From positions 496,001 through 560,000 of the forward strand of contig NZ_VFAH01000002.1 in NCBI RefSeq assembly GCF_008929045.1: DNA of 64,000 bases, in the 5' to 3' direction. Source of the stretch: Noviherbaspirillum aerium. Lineage in GTDB: Bacteria > Pseudomonadota > Gammaproteobacteria > Burkholderiales > Burkholderiaceae_D. How positions within the stretch are numbered: the stretch's first letter is position 1; the number at the start of each line of letters is the position of its first letter. The notes below the pieces were generated by a model. That model was not told where the DNA came from. It worked only from the letters and a program-made list of their open reading frames with translations, and did no database searches. Both the position numbers and the translations under genes were made by a program. Of this stretch, positions 1 to 8,950 are shown piece by piece.

Positions 1-2
1 AT

Positions 3-2699
3 CAGGTGGCGCAGAGCGGCGGCACGCCGTCGACGGTCCTCGACAAGGGCATTGCCCAGATCCGCAAGCATCTCGTCGCCTCGCGCGACCATGTGCTGCA
101 CAGCCCGCAGGCGCCGTTCAAGTACGTGGTGCGGCCCGGCGAGCATGAATGGGCTATCGGATTCATCCGCAACGGCTTGTACACGGATGAGAAGACAACC
201 GCCGACGGCAAGCCGACGCTCTTTGCGCGCATCGATGGCCGGCTCGGCAAGGTCTCCACCTGGTGCGAGCGCGCCTCGTCGGGCAATGGTGCGGCATCGA
301 CCGCTTGGCGCAAGGCGGCGCCCTATCTCCTGCCCGGCTACCGGAAATCGCCCTTGAATGCCTACAATGCGCTGGAGGCCGGCCGCGGACTCAGGAAATG
401 CGGGGTGGGACTGGAAAATGCCAGCCAGGGCATTCTCCAGGATGCCCGCGCCTTCAAGGAACACATACTCGGCAACATCGTCAAGGGACTGAAAGCATAC
501 GGCGGCGAGGGCGGCAGCCCCTTGAGCACCGAGTCCGAAGGCAATGCTCGCGATCCGTCGGCGGCAACCATCCGCAACCTCGTCAGGCTTGCCTTGCTGA
601 CGGAGACCGCCAACAGCGCGGCGCCATTCGCGACGCTCCTGCTGGGCGCCGCTCCGGATGCCTATACGGTCGAGCAGGCCCGGCGCCGCGTGTATGCGTG
701 GCTTGCGGGAGGCGAAGCGGGACAACGCCCGGAAACCCGCGATGCCGTCGAAAGCGCCTTGTCGGCAGCGACCCGGCCGTTGACGCTGCATCGCTTGCAG
801 GAATGGGCGGAAGCACTGCCCGGCGGGCCGGGAAAGAAAGACATCGCGGCGCGGGAGAATCCGGCGACGGCGGTAGCGGCGGTGGCGGCTTTGGCGGCGG
901 CGGCAAACCAGGATCCGGCCGAGCTTGCGCCGATACAAGCAAGCAATGCCGCAAAGCCTGCCGCCGGTGATGAAAAGACGTCATTGGACGTTAGGCCGGA
1001 CAACAAGCCGGATCACGCGTCCGACGACACATCGTCATCGGAAAGCGAGATCCTCGATTTCCTGCGCGCCACGATCAACGAGGCCTTCGAGCCGACGGCT
1101 TCCGCCACGGAAGTTCCCGCGTACTCACTTCCCGACTGGGAGGCTTATGAAAAGGCAGTCAGGCAGGTAATCTCCGGTCTCGGCGAGCCGGCATCCGCGC
1201 CGCATTTCGGAAAGCTCGGCAACGCGCCGGACAAGCTCGGCGTGATAGGCGAAGGCATTGAACATGTGATGGCGCGCATGGAACTGGGCTCGAAGCTGTC
1301 GTTCGCCAGCGGCGGCTTCATCGGTGCCGGAGCGAAGGAGGCTACCCGCTTCCTGAGCAGCTTCGCCAGCTTCGGTCTTTTCCGTCCGCACGTGGATGCG
1401 AGCGTGATACGCAAGCGGGAGGCGGTGCTGGAAATGGAAACCTCGGCCGGCGGCAACCAGATCTTCGTCGGCACGCGGCGCTCGCTGAAGCTGCAGGGCG
1501 GCGGCGGCATCGGCGTGGGTCCGGGCTTCAAGATCAGGGGCGTGGGCGGAATCAAGGCCGGCGCATCGCTCAATGCCTCCGCCGGCATCGAAAACCCGGA
1601 GATGCGCGGTGTCCAGCTGCGCCTGCCCCGAACCGGCGGGATGGCCGGCGACCAGGCAAACAATGCCCTGCTCGGACACCTGTTCCGCAAGCATGTCATT
1701 GAACGCAACTCGCCTGCCCTGAAGCAAGACCCCGCCAGGGCGCCCGGCAAGGACGGTGACTCGCCGCTCAAGAACCTGTTGCAGGCCTGCCCGCAGCTTG
1801 CCGTGAGCATGGTCAGGAACACCGAGAGCATTGCGCGCGAAGGCATGTCCGCCGAGGGCGGCGCAGCGGCCAGCGCCGGTCCGTTTTCCGTCGGCCCGTC
1901 GATGGGAATCAGCTATGAAGCCAGGCAGGCGAAAACGCGGGAATGGATAGAGTCGAAGGCGGCGCTGAACGTCAGCAAATCCAGCCAGGGAGTACAACAC
2001 ACCGTGGCAATGACGGGCCAGATCCCTGCGTTGCTTCATCTGCCGTCGTCGATGAAGAGCCCGCCGGGCGAACCTGCCTCGCCCGGCCGCCTGAAGCGGG
2101 CCGCGAGCGGCCTGCTCGACGCGATGTGCGTTACCTCGACCGAAGTCGGCCGCTGGGGCAAGTCGGCCAGCCGCACGCTGCTGATCGAAAATAACGCAGT
2201 CTGTGCCGGAAGCCGCGGAGCGATCGTGCATCGCGATGCGGAGTCGTTCATCGACAGCGTAGCGCCCAGGCTCGACCGCTGGGCCGCCGCGGTGGCGAAC
2301 CGGTTCCAGAAAGAGAAGGTCAATGCCGGCGATGCCTATCGCCAGGAAGCCTACGACAGGGCCTACGCCGCATTGCGGGCGCAACTCGAAGAAGCACGGA
2401 ACAACGGCGATGCGAATACCCAGTACGTCGAATGCTTTGAGCTTACCGGCGAGGCATTGGAAGCCGCAAACGCCCTGCGTTCCGCAGTGACTCTGTGCGA
2501 AAGGTCGGGGGACAAGGACCGGGCGGCAGCGTATTCGAAAAAACTGGAAGCCCTGCTTGCCAGCGATGCCGCCTGGACGAATCATTTGCTATGGACGCAG
2601 CGCACCACGCTGGGCCAGGAGACGGCGGGACTGTACTTCGGCGTGTATGCCGGCAAGACGGATGCGGTATCCAGCAGCGGTATCAAGGTGTTAGGCTGA
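3..2699 (+). CDS. Large uncharacterised protein, possibly 5'-truncated
   Basis: The frame is open to the left edge, so the gene may begin outside the window. The first possible start inside is GTG at 6, giving 897 residues. I do not recognise a family. The protein is mostly hydrophilic, with no signal peptide or membrane segment in the visible part. It has an Ala-rich stretch near residues 280-320, then an acidic Asp/Ser-rich stretch near 325-345. A Gly-rich segment follows around 495-530 (GGGGIGVGPG), with alternating small residues suggesting beta structure. The C-terminal third looks helical, and the last residues run into a short tandem repeat containing the stop codon. Modular disordered/Gly-rich layouts are common in secreted effectors or toxins, but no secretion genes are nearby, so this is only a guess. 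Coding is well supported by length and codon bias. Confidence 0.7.
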   Translation, partial: QVAQSGGTPSTVLDKGIAQIRKHLVASRDHVLHSPQAPFKYVVRPGEHEWAIGFIRNGLYTDEKTTADGKPTLFARIDGRLGKVSTWCERASSGNGAASTAWRKAAPYLLPGYRKSPLNAYNALEAGRGLRKCGVGLENASQGILQDARAFKEHILGNIVKGLKAYGGEGGSPLSTESEGNARDPSAATIRNLVRLALLTETANSAAPFATLLLGAAPDAYTVEQARRRVYAWLAGGEAGQRPETRDAVESALSAATRPLTLHRLQEWAEALPGGPGKKDIAARENPATAVAAVAALAAAANQDPAELAPIQASNAAKPAAGDEKTSLDVRPDNKPDHASDDTSSSESEILDFLRATINEAFEPTASATEVPAYSLPDWEAYEKAVRQVISGLGEPASAPHFGKLGNAPDKLGVIGEGIEHVMARMELGSKLSFASGGFIGAGAKEATRFLSSFASFGLFRPHVDASVIRKREAVLEMETSAGGNQIFVGTRRSLKLQGGGGIGVGPGFKIRGVGGIKAGASLNASAGIENPEMRGVQLRLPRTGGMAGDQANNALLGHLFRKHVIERNSPALKQDPARAPGKDGDSPLKNLLQACPQLAVSMVRNTESIAREGMSAEGGAAASAGPFSVGPSMGISYEARQAKTREWIESKAALNVSKSSQGVQHTVAMTGQIPALLHLPSSMKSPPGEPASPGRLKRAASGLLDAMCVTSTEVGRWGKSASRTLLIENNAVCAGSRGAIVHRDAESFIDSVAPRLDRWAAAVANRFQKEKVNAGDAYRQEAYDRAYAALRAQLEEARNNGDANTQYVECFELTGEALEAANALRSAVTLCERSGDKDRAAAYSKKLEALLASDAAWTNHLLWTQRTTLGQETAGLYFGVYAGKTDAVSSSGIKVLG

Positions 2700-2728
2700 T
2701 GGATAGGCTGATGGTGGATAGGCTGAAG
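2692..2728 (+). repeat. Short tandem repeat overlapping a stop codon
   Basis: Three tandem units beginning TAGGCTGA lie at 2692, 2704 and 2719, with unit lengths of 12 and 15 bp and a last partial unit. The first unit contains the TGA stop of the upstream gene. Probably a slippage product. Confidence 0.7.
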
Positions 2729-2787
2729 CCGGCGCTGGCGGTGTCCATGGCCTCGCACAAGGCGCATTCCCGCTTACCTCCCTGAAA

Positions 2788-2821
2788 CCGGCGCGCAGGG
2801 TATTCCACAACAGCGCGCCGG
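2788..2821 (-). terminator. Putative terminator after the RecD2-like gene
   Basis: Perfect 9-bp GC stem CCGGCGCGC (2788-2796) / GCGCGCCGG (2813-2821) with a 16-nt loop. Read on the minus strand it is followed by a short TTTC tail. It lies 44 bp beyond the helicase stop codon and could also act on transcripts from the left. Confidence 0.5.
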
Positions 2822-2864
2822 CAGCCAATTCAAGGAGCATGAAAACAGCAGGAAGGCGGGCGAT

Positions 2865-5153
2865 TCATTCCTCGCTCCGCTTCACGCCGCCCATCTTCTG
2901 CAGATGGCGCATGCTGGTGCGCATGCGGCTGGCAAGCTGGGAATTGCGTGCCGGGATGTCGCGTTCGGCGATGGCGCGTATGGTGCGATCGTCGCCCAGC
3001 ACCCAGAGCTTGCTGCGTGCGCGCGAAAACGCGGTGTAGAGGATGCCGCGATGCACGAAGTTGGGCGAACCGTTGGTGCAGACGAAAATCACCACTTCGT
3101 ATTCGGAACCCTGTGCGGCATGGACCGTCATCGCATAGGCCAGTCCGATCGACTCGACTTCCTTGCCGGGAAAGCGGATGGCGCGGCCGTCATCGAGTTC
3201 GAGATGCAGTTCGATCACGTTGCGCCCGCTGTCGTCGAGGCTGCAGTCGCGGATGAAACCGGTGTCGCCGTTGACCACCTGTTCGGCGAGCTTGTTGCCC
3301 TCGGCATCGACGCCGTGTTCGATCAGGATGTTCTTGCGGATGATGATGCGGTCGCCCGCATGCAGGGTGGTGCCGACGACGCGCGCGCCGTCGGGATTGA
3401 GCCTTTGCCGCAGCAGCTCGTTGAGATAGGTGATGTTCCAGCCGGGCAAGTGGATGTCGCCCTTGCGGCGCGGCATCAGGAGGCCCACGCGCACGATGCC
3501 ATAGCGCTCGATGGCTTTCAGGTAGGCATTGGTGACGCGGGTGATGCCGATGTCGTCCGGCTCCGGCAGGCGGTGCGAAAAGCTCACGTCTTCGCGGTTC
3601 TCGCCATCGACCTCGCCGCGCCCGGCCTGCTGCACGACGTCGAGGATGCCGCCGTCATTGCGATAGGTATGCACCAGCCGGTGATGATCGAATGGCATCT
3701 GCAGCAGGTCCTTGAGCACCTGTCCCGGACCGACCGACTGCAGCTGGTCGACATCGCCCAGGAAGATCACATGCGTCTCCGGTCCGACGGCATCCATCAA
3801 TGCCCGCGTCAGCATCAGGTCGTCCATCGAAGTTTCGTCGGCGATGATGATTTCGGCATCGAGCGGATTGTGCTCGTTGTATTCGAAGCCCTCCGCCGTC
3901 ACGCCGAGCATCGCGTGGATCGTGGTGGCGGACAGATCGAAGCGCTGCACGCGGGACGACAGCACCTTGGCCGCCTTGCCGGTCGGCGCGCAGAACAGGA
4001 TTTTTCTTTCCCTGGCCACATGCACCAGGATTTCCATCAGCGCGGTCTTGCCGCAGCCCGGCCCGGCCGTCAGGGTATGCACGAGATGGGTGGAAGTCAG
4101 AATGCCAACGATGGCCTTGCGCTGCGACGCGTCCAGCCGGAAGGCATGTCCGTCGGTCGACAGCATCGCCTCGGCATCGGCGATCTCGCGCTCCAGCGCC
4201 GCCAGCGGCGCATCGACGATGGGCGGCGCCATCTGCAGCGCACGCACGGCGAAGTTCCGCGCCAGCGCCCGCTCCGCATTCCACAGGTGGCGCGGATAAT
4301 GGCGGTCGCCGTCGATGACGATCGGTTCCTTGCGCGCCTTGGCGGCGGCCATCGCGGTGTCGGGACTGACGTCGGGATCGATCGCGCCGATGCGCTCCGA
4401 CAGGTTTTCCAGGCTGAGGTAGACATGGCCGTTGCGTTCGCAGCCGTCGCGCAGCGCATGGGTGGCGAGCGCGGCCAGGCGGAATTCATGGAAGCGGGGA
4501 AAGCCGATGCCGCGCAGCGCGATCAGGTCGGCGGCGGCGAAGCCGTAGCCTTCGATATCCTGTATCGGCGCATACGGGTCTTTCGAATACAGCGCCCAGG
4601 CGGCGACGATGGGCTCGCGCTTTTCCTCGACGCGGCCGGCCAGCCATTCCGCGAGCTTGCGCAGGATGCTGTCTTTGACGCCGATGATGCCGATGCGGGT
4701 GGACAGGTCGCGATAGACCAGGCCCTTCAGATCTTCCGCGCCGGCCACCGATACCTTGCGTTTCGTCACCCGGGAGAAATCGAGCGCATACGGATTGCTG
4801 ACGAGCTGGTCGCGCAGCTTCGTCAGGTCGCCCTGATAGAGGTCGACGATCTTCCTCGCGGTGGCCGCGCCGCAGCCCTTGAAGTTCTTGCGCAGGTGCC
4901 GCACCAGCGCTTCGTCATCGATGGGAATGTCGATGGCGGCGATCTCGCATTCGAACTGCTTGCCGAAACGCGGATGCACCACGACGCGCCCGTCCATCCG
5001 GTAGCGGTTTCCCTCGGTCAGGCCGACCAGGGATTCGCCGGTGACCACGAGGTAATCGCCGTCTTCGAGCTTGACGATACCCCTGCCCCAGCGCTCGTTG
5101 TACACCTGGCAGGAGGTGAGCGTGCCGGTAATCTGTTGTGTCACCGCTGTCAT
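2865..5153 (-). CDS. recD2: RecD2-like SF1B DNA helicase
   Basis: Predicted 5'-3' ATP-dependent DNA helicase of the RecD2/TraA-like group, 762 residues. An N-terminal OB-like region and a helix-hairpin-helix region (about 85-200) precede the helicase core. Walker A GPGCGKT lies near residue 360, motif II (ADETSMDD) near 438, and the C-terminal UvrD-like motif AYAMTVHAAQGSEY is present. The open frame extends to a TTG at 5168, but that codon sits in the T-run of an upstream terminator. ATG at 5153 is therefore chosen, although it lacks a strong ribosome site. It is the last gene of the minus-strand phage-type module and is separated from ssb by two terminator-like hairpins. RecD2 proteins are known to work in repair and recombination independently of RecBC. 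A role in unwinding DNA for the neighbouring annealing ATPase is inferred. Confidence 0.85.
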   Translation of the reverse strand: MTAVTQQITGTLTSCQVYNERWGRGIVKLEDGDYLVVTGESLVGLTEGNRYRMDGRVVVHPRFGKQFECEIAAIDIPIDDEALVRHLRKNFKGCGAATARKIVDLYQGDLTKLRDQLVSNPYALDFSRVTKRKVSVAGAEDLKGLVYRDLSTRIGIIGVKDSILRKLAEWLAGRVEEKREPIVAAWALYSKDPYAPIQDIEGYGFAAADLIALRGIGFPRFHEFRLAALATHALRDGCERNGHVYLSLENLSERIGAIDPDVSPDTAMAAAKARKEPIVIDGDRHYPRHLWNAERALARNFAVRALQMAPPIVDAPLAALEREIADAEAMLSTDGHAFRLDASQRKAIVGILTSTHLVHTLTAGPGCGKTALMEILVHVARERKILFCAPTGKAAKVLSSRVQRFDLSATTIHAMLGVTAEGFEYNEHNPLDAEIIIADETSMDDLMLTRALMDAVGPETHVIFLGDVDQLQSVGPGQVLKDLLQMPFDHHRLVHTYRNDGGILDVVQQAGRGEVDGENREDVSFSHRLPEPDDIGITRVTNAYLKAIERYGIVRVGLLMPRRKGDIHLPGWNITYLNELLRQRLNPDGARVVGTTLHAGDRIIIRKNILIEHGVDAEGNKLAEQVVNGDTGFIRDCSLDDSGRNVIELHLELDDGRAIRFPGKEVESIGLAYAMTVHAAQGSEYEVVIFVCTNGSPNFVHRGILYTAFSRARSKLWVLGDDRTIRAIAERDIPARNSQLASRMRTSMRHLQKMGGVKRSEE

Positions 5154-5165
5154 GCCTGTTATTAA

Positions 5166-5243
5166 CAAAAAGAAGCCGGCAATCCCAGTGCGCTGGAATT
5201 GCCGGCTTTACAAAAGCGCATTCCCCGTGCTGCGGGAATGCGC
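5166..5243 (-). terminator. Tandem terminator-like hairpins between ssb and recD2
   Basis: Two hairpins on the minus strand. The first met after ssb has a 10-bp stem 5216-5225 / 5234-5243 (GCGCATTCCC / GGGAATGCGC) followed by TTTT. The second has an 11-bp outer stem 5173-5183 / 5198-5208 (AAGCCGGCAAT / ATTGCCGGCTT) followed by CTTTTTG. The second T-run ends 13 bp upstream of the recD2 ATG. The pair should separate recD2 from the ssb transcript or limit read-through into it. Confidence 0.75.
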
Positions 5244-5273
5244 CTGCTTCGCTCGGTACGCAATGCTTCGAAT

Positions 5274-5756
5274 CTAGAACGGAATCGCATCGTCCACGAA
5301 GTCGTAGCGCGATGCGCTCGACCGCGCCGCCGCGCCGGACTCGCGCTGCTGGGCCTGGCCCTGTTCGGCATCGGCCTGCTGTTCGGTTTCGGCATGCTCG
5401 CCGTCAGCCTCATGCTCATGCGGGCGGCCGCCCAGCATGCGCATGTCTTCGGCAATGATTTCCACCGCGATGCGCTCGACCTCGTCCTTGCCGACCCACT
5501 TGCGTGTCTGCAGGCGGCCTTCGACGTAGACGAGCGAACCCTTCTTCAGGTACTCGCCGGCGATCTCGGCCAGCTTGCGGTACAGCACCACGCGATGCCA
5601 TTCGGTGGTCTGCCGGCGTTCGCCGGAGGACTTGTCCTTCCAGGTTTCGGAGGTGGCCAGCGTAAACTGCGTGACGGCATCACCGTTCGCAGTAACGCGA
5701 CGCTCCGGGTCGCGGCCGAGGTGGCCGATCAGTGTGACTTTGTTCAGTGTTGCCAT
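5274..5756 (-). CDS. ssb: Single-stranded DNA-binding protein
   Basis: 160 residues. The N-terminal OB fold (1-110) begins [18 protein letters not shown] and contains the family motifs WHRVVLY and [11 protein letters not shown] Gln/Ala/Glu-rich linker follows, then the acidic tip DFVDDAIPF, which in SSBs recruits partner proteins such as helicases and recombinases. AGAGGAG lies 8 nt before the ATG at 5756. The position inside a phage-type module (Gp157, Sak4, RecD2) suggests a second SSB dedicated to this module rather than the housekeeping copy, which normally lies near uvrA in beta-proteobacteria (inference). Two terminators follow the gene. Confidence 0.95.
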   Translation of the reverse strand: MATLNKVTLIGHLGRDPERRVTANGDAVTQFTLATSETWKDKSSGERRQTTEWHRVVLYRKLAEIAGEYLKKGSLVYVEGRLQTRKWVGKDEVERIAVEIIAEDMRMLGGRPHEHEADGEHAETEQQADAEQGQAQQRESGAAARSSASRYDFVDDAIPF

Positions 5757-5818
5757 TGCAATCTCCTCTGGGTTTACTCTAATGACTCTGGGTTACGCTC
5801 GGTTGATGCCAATTGCCG

Positions 5819-6325
5819 TTACTGGATATCAAGGCGCACGCCTTGTTCGGTATGTACCCCCGCCACCGGTATGCCTGCCTTGAGGGCGGCGGCGATGGCG
5901 CGCTTGTTCGGCGTCGGCGCCGGTGCTTCATGGTGCGTGAAGTATTCCGGCTGCAGCTTTTGCTCGTCGTCGATCACCACGGTCAGCGGGTTTCTTTTCA
6001 CCGCCATGGAAAACAGCGCCGTGGTCACCCTGTCGCGTCCCGAAGTGCGCATCAGGTCGAGAATCAGCTGGCGGCCGCGCTGGGCGGCTCGCTGCAGCGC
6101 CTCATGCCGGGCTTCGAGGTGCGCGATGGTCTGTTCGACGCCGCGGGTGGCGGACTCGATGTTCCTGACCATCTTCGCCAGATTTTCCAGGCGCGCATCG
6201 AGCGGCTCGGACATGCTTTCCAGCGTGTCCGCGATCACCTGTTCGTCGTCATGCCGCTCCGCCAGCAGCTCGGCCAGCTGGCGGTATTGCGCGGCGACTT
6301 CGAACGCCTCGAAGATCGGATTCAT
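5819..6325 (-). CDS. Siphovirus Gp157-family protein
   Basis: 168 residues. The N-terminal two thirds is a long charged helical or coiled-coil region (about 10-95). The C-terminal part carries the pattern KRNP...VVIDDE...PEYF...PNKRAIAAALKAG, which I recognise as the siphophage Gp157 family. That family is found in phage recombination modules and its biochemical role is poorly defined. The ATG overlaps the TGA of the Sak4-like gene by 4 bp (ATGA), so the two are translationally coupled. This gene is the clearest sign that the module is of phage origin. Confidence 0.8.
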   Translation of the reverse strand: MNPIFEAFEVAAQYRQLAELLAERHDDEQVIADTLESMSEPLDARLENLAKMVRNIESATRGVEQTIAHLEARHEALQRAAQRGRQLILDLMRTSGRDRVTTALFSMAVKRNPLTVVIDDEQKLQPEYFTHHEAPAPTPNKRAIAAALKAGIPVAGVHTEQGVRLDIQ

Positions 6326-7245
6326 GCAGCCATCCCGTAGGCCTCGTCATGCACTTCCAGCAAGGCCTTGCGCTGGTCCTTCAGCGCGGTGAGCTCCGCC
6401 AGCGCGTTGGCGTCCGGCAGCGAATTGGCGACACGGTAGGCAACCGAGAAGGCGCGGTACAGGTCGTCGAGATTGCCGGCGCGGTTGATCGCATCCATCA
6501 TCGCGGTCTTCTGGTCGGGCGACATCACGTTGGCCGGCTGCGCGCTGTCGACGCCGCTGTTGAGCCAGCCCAGCAGCTTGCGGCCGGTGTCGACGTCGGG
6601 CCGGAAGATCTCGGCGTCGAACAGGCGGGTACGGTCCTTGCCGGCATAGGCCATGTGCTGCACGTCGAGCTCGAAGAAGGTCGTGAACTCGTACTCGATG
6701 CCGTCACGCATGATCGGCGCGAGACCGATCTTGCGCACCACCTGCTTGCCGGTGCGCTCGTCCTTCTCCTGCACGTACTCGGTCTTGGCGCGCATGGTCG
6801 CGATGATGTGGCAGCGGCTCTGCAGCAGCGCTTCCACCAGCGCATTGTGCTCGGGCGTGACCTGCCGCCATGCCTGCCAGCTGTTGCCGGACTTGTCGGC
6901 GATCTTGCCCTGGCGGTCGAGAGAACCGCCCTCGCCGCTCCAGGCATGGGTCAGGCTGTCGATGATGATGGTCGACACGCCAATGTCTTCCAGCGCATGA
7001 ATCGCCTCGATGTAGCGTGCAGGCGTATACGGCGGCGACAGCGACAGCACGTCGTAGCCTTCCGGGAGCAGGTCGGCGTACAGGTCGCCGCTGCCGTGCT
7101 CGGTGTCGATCATGCCGATGCGGCCGCCCAGGCCGCTTGCAATCTGGAGAGCGGAATAGGTCTTGCCGCTGCCGGCCGGACCCGACATGCCGAGACGGAG
7201 TTTTGCGCGGCGCTTGGTCGCGCGGTGAATTTCAAATGTAGCCAT
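6322..7245 (-). CDS. Sak4-like RecA-fold ATPase (phage AAA_24 type)
   Basis: 307 residues from ATG 7245, which is preceded by AAAGGA at a good distance. The open frame continues upstream to 7362, but that extension is Gln/Glu-rich and unlike the family. A compact RecA core shows Walker A GPAGSGKT (22-29), a conserved DTEHGSG (47-53) and Walker B STIIIDS ending near Asp96. The segment MRAKTEYV and a conserved basic region follow. Such phage ATPases (Sak4 and relatives) promote single-strand annealing together with SSB. The neighbours Gp157, SSB and a helicase fit that role. It would act on DNA in the cytoplasm. The annealing function is family-based inference. Confidence 0.85.
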   Translation of the reverse strand: MATFEIHRATKRRAKLRLGMSGPAGSGKTYSALQIASGLGGRIGMIDTEHGSGDLYADLLPEGYDVLSLSPPYTPARYIEAIHALEDIGVSTIIIDSLTHAWSGEGGSLDRQGKIADKSGNSWQAWRQVTPEHNALVEALLQSRCHIIATMRAKTEYVQEKDERTGKQVVRKIGLAPIMRDGIEYEFTTFFELDVQHMAYAGKDRTRLFDAEIFRPDVDTGRKLLGWLNSGVDSAQPANVMSPDQKTAMMDAINRAGNLDDLYRAFSVAYRVANSLPDANALAELTALKDQRKALLEVHDEAYGMAA

Positions 7246-7483
7246 GGTAAGTCGTGTCCTTTCAAGTTGCTCGTCTTCAAACTGCTCGAACTGCTCCTGA
7301 CGGCCGATCTGCTCAAACCACTGCATGCCGCCATCATCCATTCCAGCCTGGCCATCCATCAAGCGATTCCAATCATTGAGATCCGTTCCGCGCTGCTGCT
7401 TCGGCAGCGCTTATTCCCCCGGCTTCTCCCTTCGCTACGCTTTCTACGCCTTCCAGTCTTCCAGTCTTGCGGCCGTGCCCGCA

Positions 7484-8128
7484 TCAATGCAGATTCTTGA
7501 TATCGGCCTGATCCAGCAATGCCACTTCTTCCGCGTCCTTGCTGCTTCCCTGCAGCAGCTGTTCGGCATGCGCCGCGGTCATGCGCCCCGTTTCGACCGC
7601 TTCGCGCAGCACCTGCTCGCGTGCCTTCACGTCGCTGCCGAGCGAAGGCGTCCAGCGTGCGGGCTCGTGGCGCAGCCTCGCTTCGAGGACGCTCTTTGCA
7701 TAGAGTTCGCGAAATACCGCCTGCGCTGCGCCGACGTCGCCGCATTCGAGCATCGGCAGCACCGCACCCCATGCATGGGCCATTTCCTCGGTCCAGACGA
7801 CGGAGGTGCGTTCATCGCGCGGGAGCAGCGCCCATGCCTCGTCCACGCCCGGCCGGCCGTCTTCCAGGCGCAGCAGGATTTCCTTGACCCGCAACGGACC
7901 CTGCAGTTCCAGCCTGCAGCGCGCCAGCGCGGTCATCACGTCGTCTTCGCTGAAATCCGCCAGATCGTCCGCCAGCATCTCGGCGGCGGCGCGCGACAGC
8001 GCCTGGCCGCACACCTCGGCTGTCAGCGTGATGGCCTCGACCAGTTCGCGATAGCCGATGTCACGGCGCGGGTTGCTCGATGCACCGCGGTCCTTCCACT
8101 GCGGATAATGAATTTTCGTCTTGCTCAT
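7484..8128 (-). CDS. Uncharacterised protein of the phage-type recombination module
   Basis: 214 residues, ATG at 8128 with AGGA 5 nt upstream. It starts with a basic segment (MSKTKIHYPQWKDR). Amphipathic helices rich in Ala, Glu and Leu follow, with two W/E-rich motifs near residues 110-120. There is no signal peptide, membrane segment or clear nucleotide-binding motif. It is first in the minus-strand cluster with the Sak4-like ATPase, separated from it by 238 bp. Its position resembles that of phage replication or recombination accessory proteins, but I cannot name a family. Good codon bias supports it as a real gene. Confidence 0.7.
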   Translation of the reverse strand: MSKTKIHYPQWKDRGASSNPRRDIGYRELVEAITLTAEVCGQALSRAAAEMLADDLADFSEDDVMTALARCRLELQGPLRVKEILLRLEDGRPGVDEAWALLPRDERTSVVWTEEMAHAWGAVLPMLECGDVGAAQAVFRELYAKSVLEARLRHEPARWTPSLGSDVKAREQVLREAVETGRMTAAHAEQLLQGSSKDAEEVALLDQADIKNLH

Positions 8129-8385
8129 AAATCCTGTTTACCGTTCTCGAAATTTGTCCATGTATGACGCGCCCGTCCCGCTTGCAGCACCGGGCTGGTC
8201 GCGCAAACCCACACAACATCAAGTTACCGTTCACCGCATCAGGCCTGCGACACAACCGCCGCTTGTCTGCGTCTTCCTTCCCTTTGCGAGGAGGAATGTC
8301 GATGTCTCGACGATTACCGTCCCTCCCGGCCTTGAATGGCAGGAAAAGGAGCCGCGAATCGTCTGCGAAGATGTGCGAATGAACC

Positions 8386-8685
8386 TCAGGTCGAACGACC
8401 TTGACGCACTTGATTTATCGGACCGATACCCCGGCCACATGAAGGACGCATGCTGTCCGGTGGTTGAAGGGATCGGAAACATGACCGGTTAAATCCACCG
8501 GTCGGCGAGAACGAAAAGCTGATGATCGAAACGGTACCGAACCTGTTTCGAGGACAGCAAGCGGAGGCGAATGGATTAAAGCTGACCATGTCGCACCAAC
8601 GTCTTGAGGCTTCATCCTCTAAGCCAAAAACCCGGCAGGCATGCCGGTAAATTCTTGCCTGCGGCACACGCCAGGCCCTGTCCAT
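8386..8685 (-). CDS. Possible small SOS-leader ORF
   Basis: 99-codon ORF whose ATG (8685) has AAAGGA at 8691-8696, 5 nt upstream. It begins 16 bp downstream of a LexA-like box. Those signals suggest translation. However, the third codon positions are much less GC-rich than in neighbouring genes, and the Cys/Arg/Pro-rich product resembles no family. It may be only a leader, a decayed gene or chance. The first 45 residues (MDRAWRVPQARIYRHACRV...) look more protein-like than the rest. Confidence 0.3.
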   Translation of the reverse strand: MDRAWRVPQARIYRHACRVFGLEDEASRRWCDMVSFNPFASACCPRNRFGTVSIISFSFSPTGGFNRSCFRSLQPPDSMRPSCGRGIGPINQVRQGRST

Positions 8686-8700
8686 ACCGTTCCTTTCAGA

Positions 8701-8729
8701 ACTGTATGCATATACAGTATTTTAATCAA
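8701..8729 (-). promoter_or_regulatory. LexA (SOS) box with overlapping promoter
   Basis: ACTGTATGCATATACAGT (8701-8718) contains CTGT-N8-ACAG, the E. coli-type LexA operator, with only the two central positions breaking symmetry. On the minus strand TTGATT (8724-8729) and TACAGT (8701-8706) are 17 bp apart and overlap the box. An alternative -10, TAAAAT, with TTGTAG 17 bp upstream of it, lies just before the box. Repression by LexA and induction by DNA damage are inferred. The target would be the minus-strand units beginning at 8685 or 8128. Confidence 0.75.
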
Positions 8730-8950
8730 ACTGAGGAGTGACTACAACAAGAATTTCGATATTTGGAGCAAAAAGAACAAAGGCGTGACAACTCGGAAGC
8801 ATGGACGCAACACATTGAATTTCCTCACTTTTTCCTTGCAGGAAAGGCAAGAGGAGAGTGTGCCGGCGCTCTTTTCATATGTGTTTCGAGCGGTCTTTTT
8901 CAAGTAGCCGGCTGCATATTTTTTCAGCAGGCGCAGCTATTGGAAAGTTG

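Noticed and set aside
294-306. AWR tripeptide as a sign of an AWR-type type III effector
   Set aside because: A single tripeptide is chance-level evidence, and no secretion-system genes are nearby.
2904-5165. Long open frame on the plus strand opposite the RecD2-like helicase
   Set aside because: Antisense shadow of a well-supported gene; low-complexity His/Arg/Asp-rich product with no family features.
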